Positions 34,627 to 43,334 are shown, counted from the first letter of the stretch. The stretch is 64,000 nucleotides of DNA from Faucicola sp902506225 (GCA_902506225.1 LR733345.1:2232001-2296000), one strand, 5' to 3'. Program-made: numbers and translations. Notes: generated by a model not told the origin, from the letters alone.

Positions 34627-35382
34627 TTAAGAAAAAAACACATATTTAATTAGCATCGCAAAACACATCACCACAATCACTGGTCGAATAAACTTGGTAC
34701 CGCCTTTGACCACCATCTGCGCGCCCAATGAAGCACCGATAAATTGCCCCACCATCATAGCAAGCCCCACTGACCAAAGCACTTTTCCACCCAATATAAA
34801 AAACATCAACGATGCGGCATTGCTGGTAAAGTTGAGTAACTTGGCATTGGCAGTCGCGGTAATCATATCCAAGCCCCGCATGGTGATACCGCCTAGTGCA
34901 AAAAACATCCCTGTACCAGGGCCCAAATAGCCATCATAAAAGCCAATCAAGGGTGACATCCCATATTGCCATTTTTTTTTGCTGATTCGTGGTGCAGATT
35001 TGACCTCACCAATAGCGGGTGCAAACAGATAATAAATACCAATAAGCGCGATTAAAAAAGGAATGCCTTTGGCTAATAGCACTGGCGGAGAAAGTTGTAC
35101 AGCCATGGCGCCTAGCACGGCTCCCACAAAACAGGCGATAATCGAACGCCAAATTTGCTTGGGGTGAATTTTGCCTTTGCGTATCATGGTAATAGAGGCA
35201 GAGAGCGAACCTGCCGTTGCTTGCAGCTTGTTGGTGCCCAAGGTATAAAGCGTAGGAACATTTGCCATTAACAGGGCAGGAATGGTCAATAAGCCGCCAC
35301 CCCCTGCCATGGCATCTAAAAATCCCGCAATCCCTGCGACCAACGTTAACATCACTAGCACATCAAAACTCAATTGCATCAT
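34627..35382 (-). CDS. TSUP (YfcA/TauE-like) membrane permease
   Basis: 251 residues from the ATG at 35382 (MMQLSFDVLVML); a longer frame starts at an unsupported TTG. Hallmarks are GFLDAMAGGGGLLTIPALL in the first half and GFYDGYLGPGTGMFFALG in the second, the YfcA branch of TSUP proteins. Eight or so membrane helices are apparent. Substrate unknown (sulfur or carboxylate anions in relatives). It starts just beyond the terminator of the ribosomal cluster and precedes the DUF4126 gene by 53 bp, so these two may be cotranscribed. Confidence 0.86.
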   Translation of the reverse strand: MMQLSFDVLVMLTLVAGIAGFLDAMAGGGGLLTIPALLMANVPTLYTLGTNKLQATAGSLSASITMIRKGKIHPKQIWRSIIACFVGAVLGAMAVQLSPPVLLAKGIPFLIALIGIYYLFAPAIGEVKSAPRISKKKWQYGMSPLIGFYDGYLGPGTGMFFALGGITMRGLDMITATANAKLLNFTSNAASLMFFILGGKVLWSVGLAMMVGQFIGASLGAQMVVKGGTKFIRPVIVVMCFAMLIKYVFFS

Positions 35383-35419
35383 TTTTCCAAAGGTTAATTG
35401 AGGATTTATCACTATAAAC

Positions 35420-35456
35420 AAAAAACCCCATAAGCGCGAACCTATGGGGTTTTTTT
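35420..35456 (-). terminator. Terminator of the ribosomal protein cluster
   Basis: AAAAAACCCCATA and TATGGGGTTTTTTT enclose a 10-nt loop, 12 bp after the rplQ stop. Confidence 0.9.
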
Positions 35457-35467
35457 AATCAGTATGA

Positions 35468-35827
35468 TTAGTCACGGTCTACTAATTCAACGTATGCCAT
35501 CGGTGCAGCATCGCCATCGCGATAACCACATTTGATGATACGTAAATAACCACCTGGACGCGCTTTGTAGCGTGGGCCTAGTGTCGTGAATAATTTACCT
35601 ACAGTCGCTTTATTACGTAAGCGGTTAAACGCTAGACGACGGTTAGCAACTGAATCTTCTTTTGCCAAAGTAATTAGTGGCTCTGCCACACGGCGAAGCT
35701 CTTTAGCTTTAGGAAGAGTAGTTTTGATGAGTTCATGTTCAAATAGTGAGTTGGTCATATTTTGGAACATGGCCTTACGATGGCTGCTGGTACGACCCAA
35801 CTTAACTCCACTGTTACGATGTCGCAT
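35468..35827 (-). CDS. rplQ: Ribosomal protein L17
   Basis: 119 residues from the ATG at 35827 (MRHRNSGVKLGRTSSHRKAMF), with AAGGAAG upstream; the frame continues to a TTG two codons earlier. L17 binds 23S rRNA near the peptide exit tunnel. The N-terminal MRHRNSG-K-L-R signature and the final YVELVDRD are typical. Last gene of the alpha operon, 20 bp after rpoA and followed by a strong terminator. Confidence 0.97.
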   Translation of the reverse strand: MRHRNSGVKLGRTSSHRKAMFQNMTNSLFEHELIKTTLPKAKELRRVAEPLITLAKEDSVANRRLAFNRLRNKATVGKLFTTLGPRYKARPGGYLRIIKCGYRDGDAAPMAYVELVDRD

Positions 35828-35847
35828 GGTCAAACTTCCTTTAAATT

Positions 35848-36855
35848 TTAACGGCTACGGTAAGAGAAGCGGTCATCAACACGTAAATCAGCAGGTGGCC
35901 AATTTTCAAGGCGCATACCAAGCTCTAAGTCTTTAGAAGCAAGGACGTCTTTGATTTCAGTTAATGATTTCTTACCGAGATTTGGGGTTTTTAACAACTC
36001 AGTTTCGGTGCGTTGTACCAAATCGCCAATGTAATAGATATTTTCCGCCTTCAAGCAATTTGCTGAGCGAACCGTTAATTCTAAGTCATCCACTGGGCGA
36101 AGTAGCACAGGGTCAACTTCTTCTTTTTCCTTAACAGGTTCCGGGGTAGCTTCCGCTTCAAGGTCAACAAATACGGCAATTTGCTGCTGCAAAATCGTTG
36201 CTGCTTTGCGAATCGCTTCTTCTGGATCGATAGTACCATTGGTTTCAAGTTCGATAACCAAACGGTCTAAGTCAGTACGTTGTTCAACACGGGCATTTTC
36301 AACTTGGTATGCCACGCGTAAGATTGGACTATAACTTGCATCCAATTTTAAACGACCAATAACTTTGTTATCACCAGAATCTTTACGTACATTGGCAGGT
36401 TCATAACCACGACCTACTGCTACACGTAAACGCATTTTTAAATGACCACGATCACTTAATGTACCTAAAACTAAATCAGGATTGATAATCTCTACATTGT
36501 GAGGTAACTCAATATCTGATGCTAGTACATTGCCAGGACCTTGTTTGTCAAGGGTCAAGAATACTTCATTTTGATCATGCAATTGGATCGCTAAACCTTT
36601 TAAATTTAACAATAGATCTAGCACATCTTCTTGCAACCCTTCAAGGGTTGAATACTCATGATCAACGCCTTCGATTTCAGCTTCGATTACAGCTGCACCA
36701 GGCAATGAAGATAATAAAATACGACGTAGGGCATTACCTAATGTATGCCCAAAACCTCGTTCTAACGGTTCGAGCGTGACTTTGGCGTGTGTTTCATTGA
36801 CCGTGTCCACATGAATGGCATTCGGTGTAAGAAACTCAGTAGCATTTAGCATCAT
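35848..36855 (-). CDS. rpoA: RNA polymerase alpha subunit
   Basis: 335 residues (start at one of two adjacent ATGs, 36855 or 36852). The N-terminal assembly domain (to about 235) shows ERGFGHTLGNALRRILLSSLPG; a Glu/Pro-rich linker (ATPEPVKEKEEVD) follows; the C-terminal DNA- and activator-binding domain (about 255-325) shows RSANCLKAENIYYIGDLVQ and TPNLGKKSLTEIKD, with the residues used for UP-element contact. Located in the alpha operon between rpsD and rplQ, as in E. coli, which couples polymerase and ribosome supply. Confidence 0.98.
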   Translation of the reverse strand: MMLNATEFLTPNAIHVDTVNETHAKVTLEPLERGFGHTLGNALRRILLSSLPGAAVIEAEIEGVDHEYSTLEGLQEDVLDLLLNLKGLAIQLHDQNEVFLTLDKQGPGNVLASDIELPHNVEIINPDLVLGTLSDRGHLKMRLRVAVGRGYEPANVRKDSGDNKVIGRLKLDASYSPILRVAYQVENARVEQRTDLDRLVIELETNGTIDPEEAIRKAATILQQQIAVFVDLEAEATPEPVKEKEEVDPVLLRPVDDLELTVRSANCLKAENIYYIGDLVQRTETELLKTPNLGKKSLTEIKDVLASKDLELGMRLENWPPADLRVDDRFSYRSR

Positions 36856-36884
36856 TTGTCACCTCGACTTTATAGTAAAATTAA

Positions 36885-37526
36885 TTATTTAGAGTACAAC
36901 TCAACGATTAAGCTTTCGTTGATTTCGGTTGGTAAATCAGCACGCTCTGGCGCTTGTTTAAAAGTACCTTGCAATTTGCTGTGATCCACTTCCAACCACA
37001 CAGGTGTACCACGTTGACCCGCCAATTCAATTGCGTTTTTGATACGTAATTGTTCTTTGGCTTTTTCGTGTACGGCAATCACATCACCATCTTGCAATTG
37101 GATTGAAGGAATGTTCACACGAACAAACTCATCACGACCCGCTTTTTTTACTAGAATAGCACGGTGGCTAACTAATTGGCGAGCTTCTGCGCGAGTTGCA
37201 CCAAAACCCATACGATAAACAACGTTATCGAGGCGACGTTCTAACATTTGAAGCAAGTTTTCGCCAGTTGCGCCTTTCATACGCGCAGCTTCTTTATAGT
37301 AGTTTGAGAATTGACGCTCTAACACACCATAAATGCGTTTTACTTTTTGTTTTTCACGAAGCTGTGCAGAGTACTCTGACGTTTTGCTACGTGGATTACC
37401 ATGTTGACCAGGGGCACGGTCAGCTTTTTTGGTTTTTTCTTCGTACGCTTTTACGCCTGATTTTAATTGTAAATCAGTACCTTCACGACGAGAAAGTTTT
37501 AATTTTGGACCTAGATAACGGGCCAT
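36885..37526 (-). CDS. rpsD: Ribosomal protein S4
   Basis: 213 residues (206 in E. coli). Primary 16S binder that nucleates 30S assembly and contributes to mRNA unwinding and accuracy; in E. coli it also represses the alpha operon. The S4 RNA-binding domain is visible in LERRLDNVVYRMGFGATRAEARQLVSH. There are no N-terminal Cys ligands, so this is the zinc-free form. It follows rpsK by 10 bp. If S4 feedback occurs here, the hairpins before rpsM are the obvious target. Confidence 0.98.
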   Translation of the reverse strand: MARYLGPKLKLSRREGTDLQLKSGVKAYEEKTKKADRAPGQHGNPRSKTSEYSAQLREKQKVKRIYGVLERQFSNYYKEAARMKGATGENLLQMLERRLDNVVYRMGFGATRAEARQLVSHRAILVKKAGRDEFVRVNIPSIQLQDGDVIAVHEKAKEQLRIKNAIELAGQRGTPVWLEVDHSKLQGTFKQAPERADLPTEINESLIVELYSK

Positions 37527-37536
37527 GAAAGTCTCC

Positions 37537-37926
37537 TTATACGCGACGTTTTTTCGGTGGACGAGTTCCGTTATGAGGAATCGGGGTTATATCGCTAATG
37601 CTGTTTATTTTATAACCCAATGCACCTAAGGCTCTTACCGCAGACTCACGACCAGGTCCTGGACCTTTAACCAAGACATCAACATTCTTGACACCATATT
37701 CTTGTGCTGCTTTACCAGCAACTTCAGCCGCAACCTGTGCAGCAAATGGTGTAGATTTACGTGAACCACGGAAGCCTTGTCCACCAGCGGTGGCCCAAGC
37801 CAAAGCATTACCTTGACGATCGGTAATCGTTACAATGGTGTTATTAAAAGACGCATGGATGTGCGCTACGCCCTCAGCTACCGAGCGGCGAGTCACTTTT
37901 TTGCGACTACGAGTGTCTTTTGCCAT
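37537..37926 (-). CDS. rpsK: Ribosomal protein S11
   Basis: 129 residues. Platform protein of the 30S subunit near the mRNA exit and the 3' end of 16S rRNA. Conserved GVAHIHASFNNTIVTITD, KGPGPGRESAVRAL and the basic tail PHNGTRPPKKRRV are complete. Lies 20 bp after rpsM and 10 bp before rpsD in the alpha operon. Confidence 0.98.
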   Translation of the reverse strand: MAKDTRSRKKVTRRSVAEGVAHIHASFNNTIVTITDRQGNALAWATAGGQGFRGSRKSTPFAAQVAAEVAGKAAQEYGVKNVDVLVKGPGPGRESAVRALGALGYKINSISDITPIPHNGTRPPKKRRV

Positions 37927-37946
37927 CTTTTAGCTTCCTAAGTTAA

Positions 37947-38303
37947 TTATTTTCTGATTGCTTTACGTGGACCCTTACGAGTACGCGCATTTGTTTTTGT
38001 GCGTTGACCATTTACTGGTAAACCGCGACGATGACGCAAGCCACGATAGCAACCTAAGTCTACTAAACGTTTAATATTCATCGAGATTTCACGACGCAAG
38101 TCACCTTCAGTCGCATATTCTGCAACTTGGGTACGGACAGCATCAAGCTGAGTATCATTTAATTCACTGATTTTAGTAGTTGGCGCAATGTTTACCGCTT
38201 CTAAAATTTTAGCAGCAGTGGTACGACCAATACCAAAAATATAAGTGAGTGAAATGATAGCGTGCTTGTTGTCCGGAATGTTTACACCGGCAATACGAGC
38301 CAT
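37947..38303 (-). CDS. rpsM: Ribosomal protein S13
   Basis: 118 residues from the ATG at 38303 (MARIAGVNIPDNKH). A GGAG lies 8 bp before this codon but only 2 bp before an alternative ATG at 38309, which decides the start. S13 sits in the 30S head, contacts P-site tRNA and forms intersubunit bridges. The helix-two-turn-helix region FGIGRTTA and the basic tail (RGLPVNGQRTKTNARTRKG) are intact. First gene of the alpha operon, preceded by three hairpins. Confidence 0.97.
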   Translation of the reverse strand: MARIAGVNIPDNKHAIISLTYIFGIGRTTAAKILEAVNIAPTTKISELNDTQLDAVRTQVAEYATEGDLRREISMNIKRLVDLGCYRGLRHRRGLPVNGQRTKTNARTRKGPRKAIRK

Positions 38304-38356
38304 TGACATTTCTCCAATTATAAGGAAAAGATGAGTTAATCATCTACTGATGTAGC

Positions 38357-38461
38357 ATTTTGACACATTTGGTTATCTACAAATGTGTCAAAATAACGAC
38401 AAGTAGCGGATAATACAGTATCCGCTACCTGATTTCAAGTCTAATCTAACAATTTAGATTA
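38357..38461 (-). repeat. Three consecutive perfect hairpins between rpmJ and rpsM
   Basis: A: 15-bp stem, 38357-38371 with 38380-38394 (core TTTTGACACATTTG), 8-nt loop. B: 10-bp stem GTAGCGGATA (38403-38412) with TATCCGCTAC (38419-38428), 6-nt loop. C: 8-bp stem TAATCTAA (38442-38449) with TTAGATTA (38454-38461), 4-nt loop, covering the rpmJ stop. This is the alpha-operon leader position, where E. coli S4 acts. Confidence 0.85.
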
Positions 38462-38575
38462 ACCTTGACGTTGTTTATGACGTGGTTCTGCACTACAAAT
38501 AACGCGAACAACGCCTTTGCGGCGTACAATTTTGCAGCTACCGCAGATTCTTTTTACAGATGCTTGAACTTTCAT
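38459..38575 (-). CDS. rpmJ: Ribosomal protein L36
   Basis: 38 residues beginning MKVQASVKRICGSCK and ending AEPRHKQRQG. The zinc ribbon is present (CGSC, a third Cys in VRVICSAEP and a His), so this is the zinc-binding form; cells often have a zinc-free replacement used under zinc starvation. L36 binds domain VI of 23S rRNA. It lies 19 bp after secY as the last gene of the spc operon; its stop codon is in the first of three hairpins. Confidence 0.95.
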   Translation of the reverse strand: MKVQASVKRICGSCKIVRRKGVVRVICSAEPRHKQRQG

Positions 38576-38594
38576 TTTCAGCTCCTAGTAGTAG

Positions 38595-39932
38595 TTATGA
38601 ATGCTTGACTTCCATGGTTTGTATCAGCGAATAATCGTGGTATTGGTGAGTCATTAAGTGCGCTTTAACTTGGGCAATAAAGTCCATAATTACGACCACA
38701 CTAATCAGTACTGAGGTACCGCCTAAATGAAACGGAATACCAAACGCAGATTGCAATATCATCGGCATCAAACAAATAATTGTCATATAAATCGCCCCAA
38801 TAAAGGTTAAGCGATTTAGCACATGATCTAGATAACGTTGAGTTTGTAAACCTGGACGAATGCCTGGAATATAAGCCCCACTTCGTTTCAAATTCTCTGA
38901 TACTTCTTTTGGACTAAATACCAACGCGGTATAAAAATAACAAAAGAAAATAATCAAGGCTGCAAAAATTACTAAATACAGCGGTTGACCCGGTGATAAC
39001 ACTAATGCCATATTCTGCAAGAAACTTTGAAAAATATTGGGATTGGGTGATTGACCCACCCACTGTCCCAAACTCGCTGGGAATAACAACAATGAACTGG
39101 CAAAAATCGCTGGAATAACCCCTGCCATATTAATTTTTAATGGCAAATGCGATTGCTGCTGTGCATATATTTTTCGTTCTTGCGATTGCTTTTGGGCATA
39201 GTTGACAGGGATGCGGCGCTGTGCGCGCTCAATAAACACAATCCCCGCCACCACCGCTAACGCCAATAAACTAAATATCAACAAGGCAATCATGTTCATT
39301 TGACCTTGCTGGACAGAGTTAATTGACTGCGTGACCACTTGTGGAAAAGTCGCTATGATACCCGCTAAAATTAGCATTGAAATACCATTACCAATACCAC
39401 GCTCAGTAATCTGTTCACCTAACCACATCAAAAACATTGACCCTGCAACCAACGAAGTTACCGCAGGAATATAAAAACCAAGACCACTGGTCAATGTGAG
39501 ATTCTGACTAATCAACCCTGTGCACATACCAATTGATTGAACCAAGGCTAAGGCAAGGGTTAATTGGCGTGTATATTTGTTGATTTGGCGTTGCCCGGCT
39601 TGGCCTTCTTTTTTTAATGCATCCAGCGATGGTATAACCGCCGTCATCATTTGGACAATGATTGAAGCAGAAATATAAGGCATAATCCCGAGTGCCATGA
39701 CTGACATCCGCTCTAATGCCCCACCAGAAAACATATTAAACAAACCTAAAATAGTATTTTCATTGGTTTGAAAAAATTTCGATAAGCTTTCTGGATCCAT
39801 ACCAGGAATAGGTACGTGTGAACCGAAACGATAGACGACTAAAGCACCCAACAAAAATAGTAAACGATTAAATAATTCATCGTACTTACGAATAAATGCT
39901 AGAGGATTCATCGATGTTGAATGCTTAGTCAT
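38595..39932 (-). CDS. secY: Protein translocase channel subunit SecY
   Basis: 445 residues with ten membrane helices. Forms the SecYEG channel used by SecA and by the ribosome. Plug/helix 2 region PYISASIIVQMMTAVIPSLDALKKEG, the cytosolic loop with RRIPVNYAQKQ, and the C5 loop AYIPGIRPGLQTQRYLDHVLNRLTF segment (shown in part) are recognisable. Located between rplO (6 bp upstream) and rpmJ as in most bacteria, coupling translocon and ribosome production. Confidence 0.97.
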   Translation of the reverse strand: MTKHSTSMNPLAFIRKYDELFNRLLFLLGALVVYRFGSHVPIPGMDPESLSKFFQTNENTILGLFNMFSGGALERMSVMALGIMPYISASIIVQMMTAVIPSLDALKKEGQAGQRQINKYTRQLTLALALVQSIGMCTGLISQNLTLTSGLGFYIPAVTSLVAGSMFLMWLGEQITERGIGNGISMLILAGIIATFPQVVTQSINSVQQGQMNMIALLIFSLLALAVVAGIVFIERAQRRIPVNYAQKQSQERKIYAQQQSHLPLKINMAGVIPAIFASSLLLFPASLGQWVGQSPNPNIFQSFLQNMALVLSPGQPLYLVIFAALIIFFCYFYTALVFSPKEVSENLKRSGAYIPGIRPGLQTQRYLDHVLNRLTFIGAIYMTIICLMPMILQSAFGIPFHLGGTSVLISVVVIMDFIAQVKAHLMTHQYHDYSLIQTMEVKHS

Positions 39933-39938
39933 GTAGGA

Positions 39939-40379
39939 TTACTCCTCAACAGTACCACCAGCTGCTTCAATAGCCGCTTTAGCACCTTTAGTCACTTTAA
40001 CACCTTTAAAAGTATATGCTTTGGTTACGTCACCTGAAAGGATGATACGAACACGTTGCATATCGTGGCGAATGATATTCGCTGCTTTTAAAGACTCAAC
40101 GCTTACCACGTCACCATCAACTTGGTTCAATTCTGATAAACGCACTTCTGCCGTTACCATTGCAAGTTTACTAGTGAAACCAAATTTTGGCAAACGACGG
40201 TATAAAGGCATTTGACCGCCTTCAAAACCTGAGCGAATACCAGAACCTGTACGCGAGGTTTGACCTTTGACACCACGACCACCCGTTTTACCGATACCAG
40301 AACCGATACCACGACCACGGCGAAGTTTATTTTTTCTTGAACCTTCAGCTGGGCTCAATTCATTTAAACGTAGACCCAT
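39939..40379 (-). CDS. rplO: Ribosomal protein L15
   Basis: 146 residues. Late assembly protein of the 50S subunit contacting domains II and V of 23S rRNA. The Gly/Lys/Arg-rich N-terminal extension (RGRGIGSGIGKTGGRGVKGQ) and FEGGQMPLYRRLPKFGF are diagnostic. Its ATG overlaps the TAA of rpmD (TAATG), suggesting translational coupling. Confidence 0.97.
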   Translation of the reverse strand: MGLRLNELSPAEGSRKNKLRRGRGIGSGIGKTGGRGVKGQTSRTGSGIRSGFEGGQMPLYRRLPKFGFTSKLAMVTAEVRLSELNQVDGDVVSVESLKAANIIRHDMQRVRIILSGDVTKAYTFKGVKVTKGAKAAIEAAGGTVEE

Positions 40380-40558
40380 TATACTTCCTCCACTTTAACT
40401 AAGTAGTTAACGCGGTTTACCATACCACGGGTTGAAGGGGTATCTTCAACTTCGACAGTATGTCCAATACGACGTAACCCTAAACCTTTCAAACAAGCTT
40501 TATGGCTTGCTAGGCGATGGGCACTCGATTTTACTTGAGTAACTTTCATTTTTTTCAT
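40379..40558 (-). CDS. rpmD: Ribosomal protein L30
   Basis: 59 residues, MKKMKVTQVKSSAHRLA at the start and MVNRVNYLVKVEEV at the end. The ATG at 40558 has AGGTGA upstream; a second ATG at 40549 is possible. The motif GLGLRRIGHTVEVEDTPSTRG is the family core. L30 binds 5S/23S rRNA in the 50S subunit. Lies between rpsE and rplO and overlaps the rplO start by one base. Confidence 0.95.
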   Translation of the reverse strand: MKKMKVTQVKSSAHRLASHKACLKGLGLRRIGHTVEVEDTPSTRGMVNRVNYLVKVEEV

Positions 40559-40572
40559 GTTATCACCTTAGC

Positions 40573-41070
40573 TTAGCCCAAGATTTCTTCAACTGTTTTG
40601 CCGCGTTTTGCCGCAACTTTTTCAGGAGAAGACATTTCTTTTAACCCGTTGAAAGTTGCACGTACAACGTTAGCGGCGTTGGTTGAACCATAGCATTTTG
40701 CTAATACGTTTTCTACGCCTGCAACCTCTAATACTGCACGCATTGCACCACCGGCGATAACACCGGTACCTTCAGAGGCTGGTTGCATATACACGCGGCT
40801 TGCACCGTGGCTAGCAGTAATAGGATGTTGAAGGGTTGTACCCGCTAAATCGACGGTAATCATATTACGTTTGGCAGCTTCTAGTGCTTTTTGAATCGCT
40901 GCAGGCACTTCACGCGCTTTACCACGACCAAAACCAACACGACCATTGCCATCACCTACCACTGTGAGTGCGGTGAAAGAAAAGATACGACCACCTTTTA
41001 CAACTTTAGATACACGGCCAACTGTGACTAAGCGCTCTACTAAACCGTCTGTTTGTTCAACTTTTGCCAT
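40573..41070 (-). CDS. rpsE: Ribosomal protein S5
   Basis: 165 residues. At the mRNA entry tunnel with S3 and S4, important for decoding accuracy; loop mutations give spectinomycin resistance in other species. The double-stranded RNA-binding region VGRVSKVVKGGRIFSFTALT and GRVGFGRGKAREVPAAI are conserved, with no change in the VKGG spectinomycin loop evident. Lies 2 bp after rplR and 14 bp before rpmD. Confidence 0.98.
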   Translation of the reverse strand: MAKVEQTDGLVERLVTVGRVSKVVKGGRIFSFTALTVVGDGNGRVGFGRGKAREVPAAIQKALEAAKRNMITVDLAGTTLQHPITASHGASRVYMQPASEGTGVIAGGAMRAVLEVAGVENVLAKCYGSTNAANVVRATFNGLKEMSSPEKVAAKRGKTVEEILG

Positions 41071-41072
41071 GA

Positions 41073-41423
41073 TTAGAACTCCAATCCATTTTCACGAGCG
41101 GCTTCAGCTAATGCTTTAACACGACCATGATATTTAAAACCGCTACGATCAAACGCAACTTTAGTAATACCAGCAGCTTTAGCGCGTTCTGCAATTAATT
41201 TACCAACAGCAGTTGCAGCTTCGATGTTGCTAGTTTGACCAGCACGTAAAGTAGTATCTAACGTTGAAGCTTGGGCTAACACTTCACCACCCGTTGGTGA
41301 GATAACTTGTGCATAGATGTGGGTGTTAGTACGATTAACAGATAGACGATTTACGCCTAAACCACGGATATGTGCACGGGTTTTTTTCGCTCTGCGAAGG
41401 CGAGCAGCTTTTTTATCAAACAT
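41073..41423 (-). CDS. rplR: Ribosomal protein L18
   Basis: 116 residues. Binds 5S rRNA with L5 and brings it to the central protuberance. Conserved start MFDKKAARLRRAKKTRAHIRG, GL-RL-V-R--HIYAQVI pattern and ending FDRSGFKYHGRVKALAEAARENG are recognisable. Sits between rplF (11 bp) and rpsE (2 bp). Confidence 0.97.
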   Translation of the reverse strand: MFDKKAARLRRAKKTRAHIRGLGVNRLSVNRTNTHIYAQVISPTGGEVLAQASTLDTTLRAGQTSNIEAATAVGKLIAERAKAAGITKVAFDRSGFKYHGRVKALAEAARENGLEF

Positions 41424-41434
41424 GTCATTTCACC

Positions 41435-41968
41435 TTATTTTTTCTTAGCTTCTTTACGAGCGACATACTCATCGCTATAACGAACGCCTTTGCCTTTGTA
41501 AGGCTCAGGTGGGCGATAGCCACGAATGTTTGCTGCTGCTTGACCTAGCTTTTGTTTGTCGCTAGATTTTAACACGATTTCAGTCGCAGTTGGGGTTTCA
41601 GCAGTAACACCTTCAGGTAATACATATTCGATTGGGTGTGAGTAACCTAAGTTTAGGTTAACTTTATTGCCAGCAACAGCGGCTTTATAACCAACACCAA
41701 TCAATTGTAGACGACGTTCGAAGCCTTCAGTAACACCTTTAACCATGTTGCTTAATAATGCACGAACTGTACCAGTGTGCATCCAACCATCTTTGGTGTC
41801 AGATTTTGGTGAAAGAATAAGTTGATTATCTTCCTGTTTTAGCTCGACCAAATCATGCAGGCGTAAAGTTAGCGTACCTTTGCTACCTTTAACTTCAACC
41901 TGCTGACCGTTCAAAGTAACACTTGTACCATTTGGTAGTGCTACAGGGGCTTTAGCCACACGAGACAT
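41435..41968 (-). CDS. rplF: Ribosomal protein L6
   Basis: 177 residues from the ATG at 41968 (MSRVAKAPVALP), with AGGAA upstream; an upstream in-frame ATG at 42010 would add 14 unsupported residues. Two related L6 domains; the C-terminal part carries IRGYRPPEPYKGKGVRYSDE. L6 lies near the factor-binding site and sarcin-ricin loop. Between rpsH and rplR. Confidence 0.97.
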   Translation of the reverse strand: MSRVAKAPVALPNGTSVTLNGQQVEVKGSKGTLTLRLHDLVELKQEDNQLILSPKSDTKDGWMHTGTVRALLSNMVKGVTEGFERRLQLIGVGYKAAVAGNKVNLNLGYSHPIEYVLPEGVTAETPTATEIVLKSSDKQKLGQAAANIRGYRPPEPYKGKGVRYSDEYVARKEAKKK

Positions 41969-42041
41969 ACGGGTAATTCCTATAAAAGTGATAAAAAAAC
42001 GAACAGGCACAACAAACTATGCCTGTCCCTCTTAATGTTAA

Positions 42042-42440
42042 TTAAGCTACGAACGCAATAACTTCGCCGCCTAATCCAGCTGCACGAGCTTCACGGTCGC
42101 TCATGATGCCTTTACTGGTAGAGATGATTGCTACACCTAGACCTTTTTGGACGCTTGGTAGTGCATCTTTACCACGGTATTGACGTAAACCTGGACGACT
42201 ATAACGTTTAATCGTTTCAATAACTGGTTTACCTTCAAAATATTTTAACTCGATGGTTAATTCAGCTTTACCTGTACCAACTTCTTGAGTTTCTGCGGTC
42301 GCAACATAACCTTCTTTCACTAGCAAATCAGCAATTGATTTACGTAGTTTTGAGCTTGGCATAGTCACAGACGCTTTTTGAGCCATTTGTGCATTACGGA
42401 TACGAGTCAACATATCAGCAACGGTATCTTGCATACTCAT
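42042..42440 (-). CDS. rpsH: Ribosomal protein S8
   Basis: 132 residues, starting MSMQDTVADMLTRIRNAQMA. Primary binder of the central domain of 16S rRNA and, in E. coli, translational repressor of the spc operon through a site in rplE. The C-terminal GVAIISTSKGIMSDREARAAGLGGE signature is complete. AAGGGG precedes the ATG. Lies 11 bp after rpsN. Confidence 0.97.
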   Translation of the reverse strand: MSMQDTVADMLTRIRNAQMAQKASVTMPSSKLRKSIADLLVKEGYVATAETQEVGTGKAELTIELKYFEGKPVIETIKRYSRPGLRQYRGKDALPSVQKGLGVAIISTSKGIMSDREARAAGLGGEVIAFVA

Positions 42441-42451
42441 ATTGTTTCCCC

Positions 42452-42757
42452 TTACCAGCTTGCTTTATGAACGCCAGGTACATCACCTTGCATTACTTTT
42501 TCACGAATCATATTACGTGAAAGACCAAATTTACGGAAATAACCGTGTGGACGACCTGTCAATGCACAACGATTACGCAAACGTACGGGTGAAGCATCAC
42601 GTGGCAGTGCTTGTAATGTAAGCATTGCGTCCATACGCTCTTCGTCAGTTGCATTGATGTCGCTGATAATTGCCTTAAGCTTTGCACGCTTCTCAGCATA
42701 TTTAGCAACAGTCGCTTCGCGTTTAAATTCGCGATTAATCATACTTTTCTTTGCCAT
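42452..42757 (-). CDS. rpsN: Ribosomal protein S14, zinc-free form
   Basis: 101 residues with a single Cys (RNRCALTGRPHGY), so it is the long zinc-independent S14 rather than the 61-residue CXXC form. Located in the 30S head. Conserved ending FGLSRNMIREKVMQGDVPGV followed by HKASW. Between rplE (18 bp) and rpsH (11 bp). Confidence 0.97.
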   Translation of the reverse strand: MAKKSMINREFKREATVAKYAEKRAKLKAIISDINATDEERMDAMLTLQALPRDASPVRLRNRCALTGRPHGYFRKFGLSRNMIREKVMQGDVPGVHKASW

Positions 42758-42775
42758 ATTGCCTTATCCTTGCTG

Positions 42776-43315
42776 TTAGCCCTTAAATGGGAAGCCGAAT
42801 GCTTTAAGCAATGCACGACCTTGATCATCAGTTTTTGCGGTAGTCGTAATGGTAATGTCTAAACCACGAATACGGTCGATTTTGTCAAAGTCAACTTCAG
42901 GGAAAACGATTTGCTCTTTGATACCTAGTGAATAGTTACCACGGCCATCAAATGCTTTATCTGTAAAACCGCGGAAGTCACGGATACGTGGAATAGCGAT
43001 TGAGATTAAACGATCTAAAAATTCGTACATCTGTTCGCCACGTAACGTTACTTTACAGCCGATTGGCCATTCTTCACGGATTTTAAAGCCTGCAACTGAT
43101 TTGCGAGCTTTGGTTACTACAGGTTTTTGACCGGCAATTGCCGTCATATCCGCTAATGCACCTTCAAGAACCTTTTTGTCTTGAGCCGCATCACCCACAC
43201 CCATATTTAGGGTGATTTTGGTGATTTTAGGGATTTCCATAACGTTGGCCAAACCAAGCTCTTGCTGAATTTTTTGCTTAAGCTGTTCGTTATATTGTGT
43301 TTTAAGTCTTGCCAT
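42776..43315 (-). CDS. rplE: Ribosomal protein L5
   Basis: 179 residues from the ATG at 43315 (MARLKTQYNEQLK); a longer open frame to 43396 overlaps rplX and is rejected. Binds 5S rRNA and contacts P-site tRNA. Motifs KITLNMGVGDAAQDKK, RGEQMYEFLDRLI and FRGFTDKAFDGRGNYSLGI are standard. In E. coli the S8 repressor site is at the start of this gene; I cannot confirm an equivalent by eye. Confidence 0.97.
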   Translation of the reverse strand: MARLKTQYNEQLKQKIQQELGLANVMEIPKITKITLNMGVGDAAQDKKVLEGALADMTAIAGQKPVVTKARKSVAGFKIREEWPIGCKVTLRGEQMYEFLDRLISIAIPRIRDFRGFTDKAFDGRGNYSLGIKEQIVFPEVDFDKIDRIRGLDITITTTAKTDDQGRALLKAFGFPFKG

Positions 43316-43334
43316 TACTGATACCCTTAGATGG

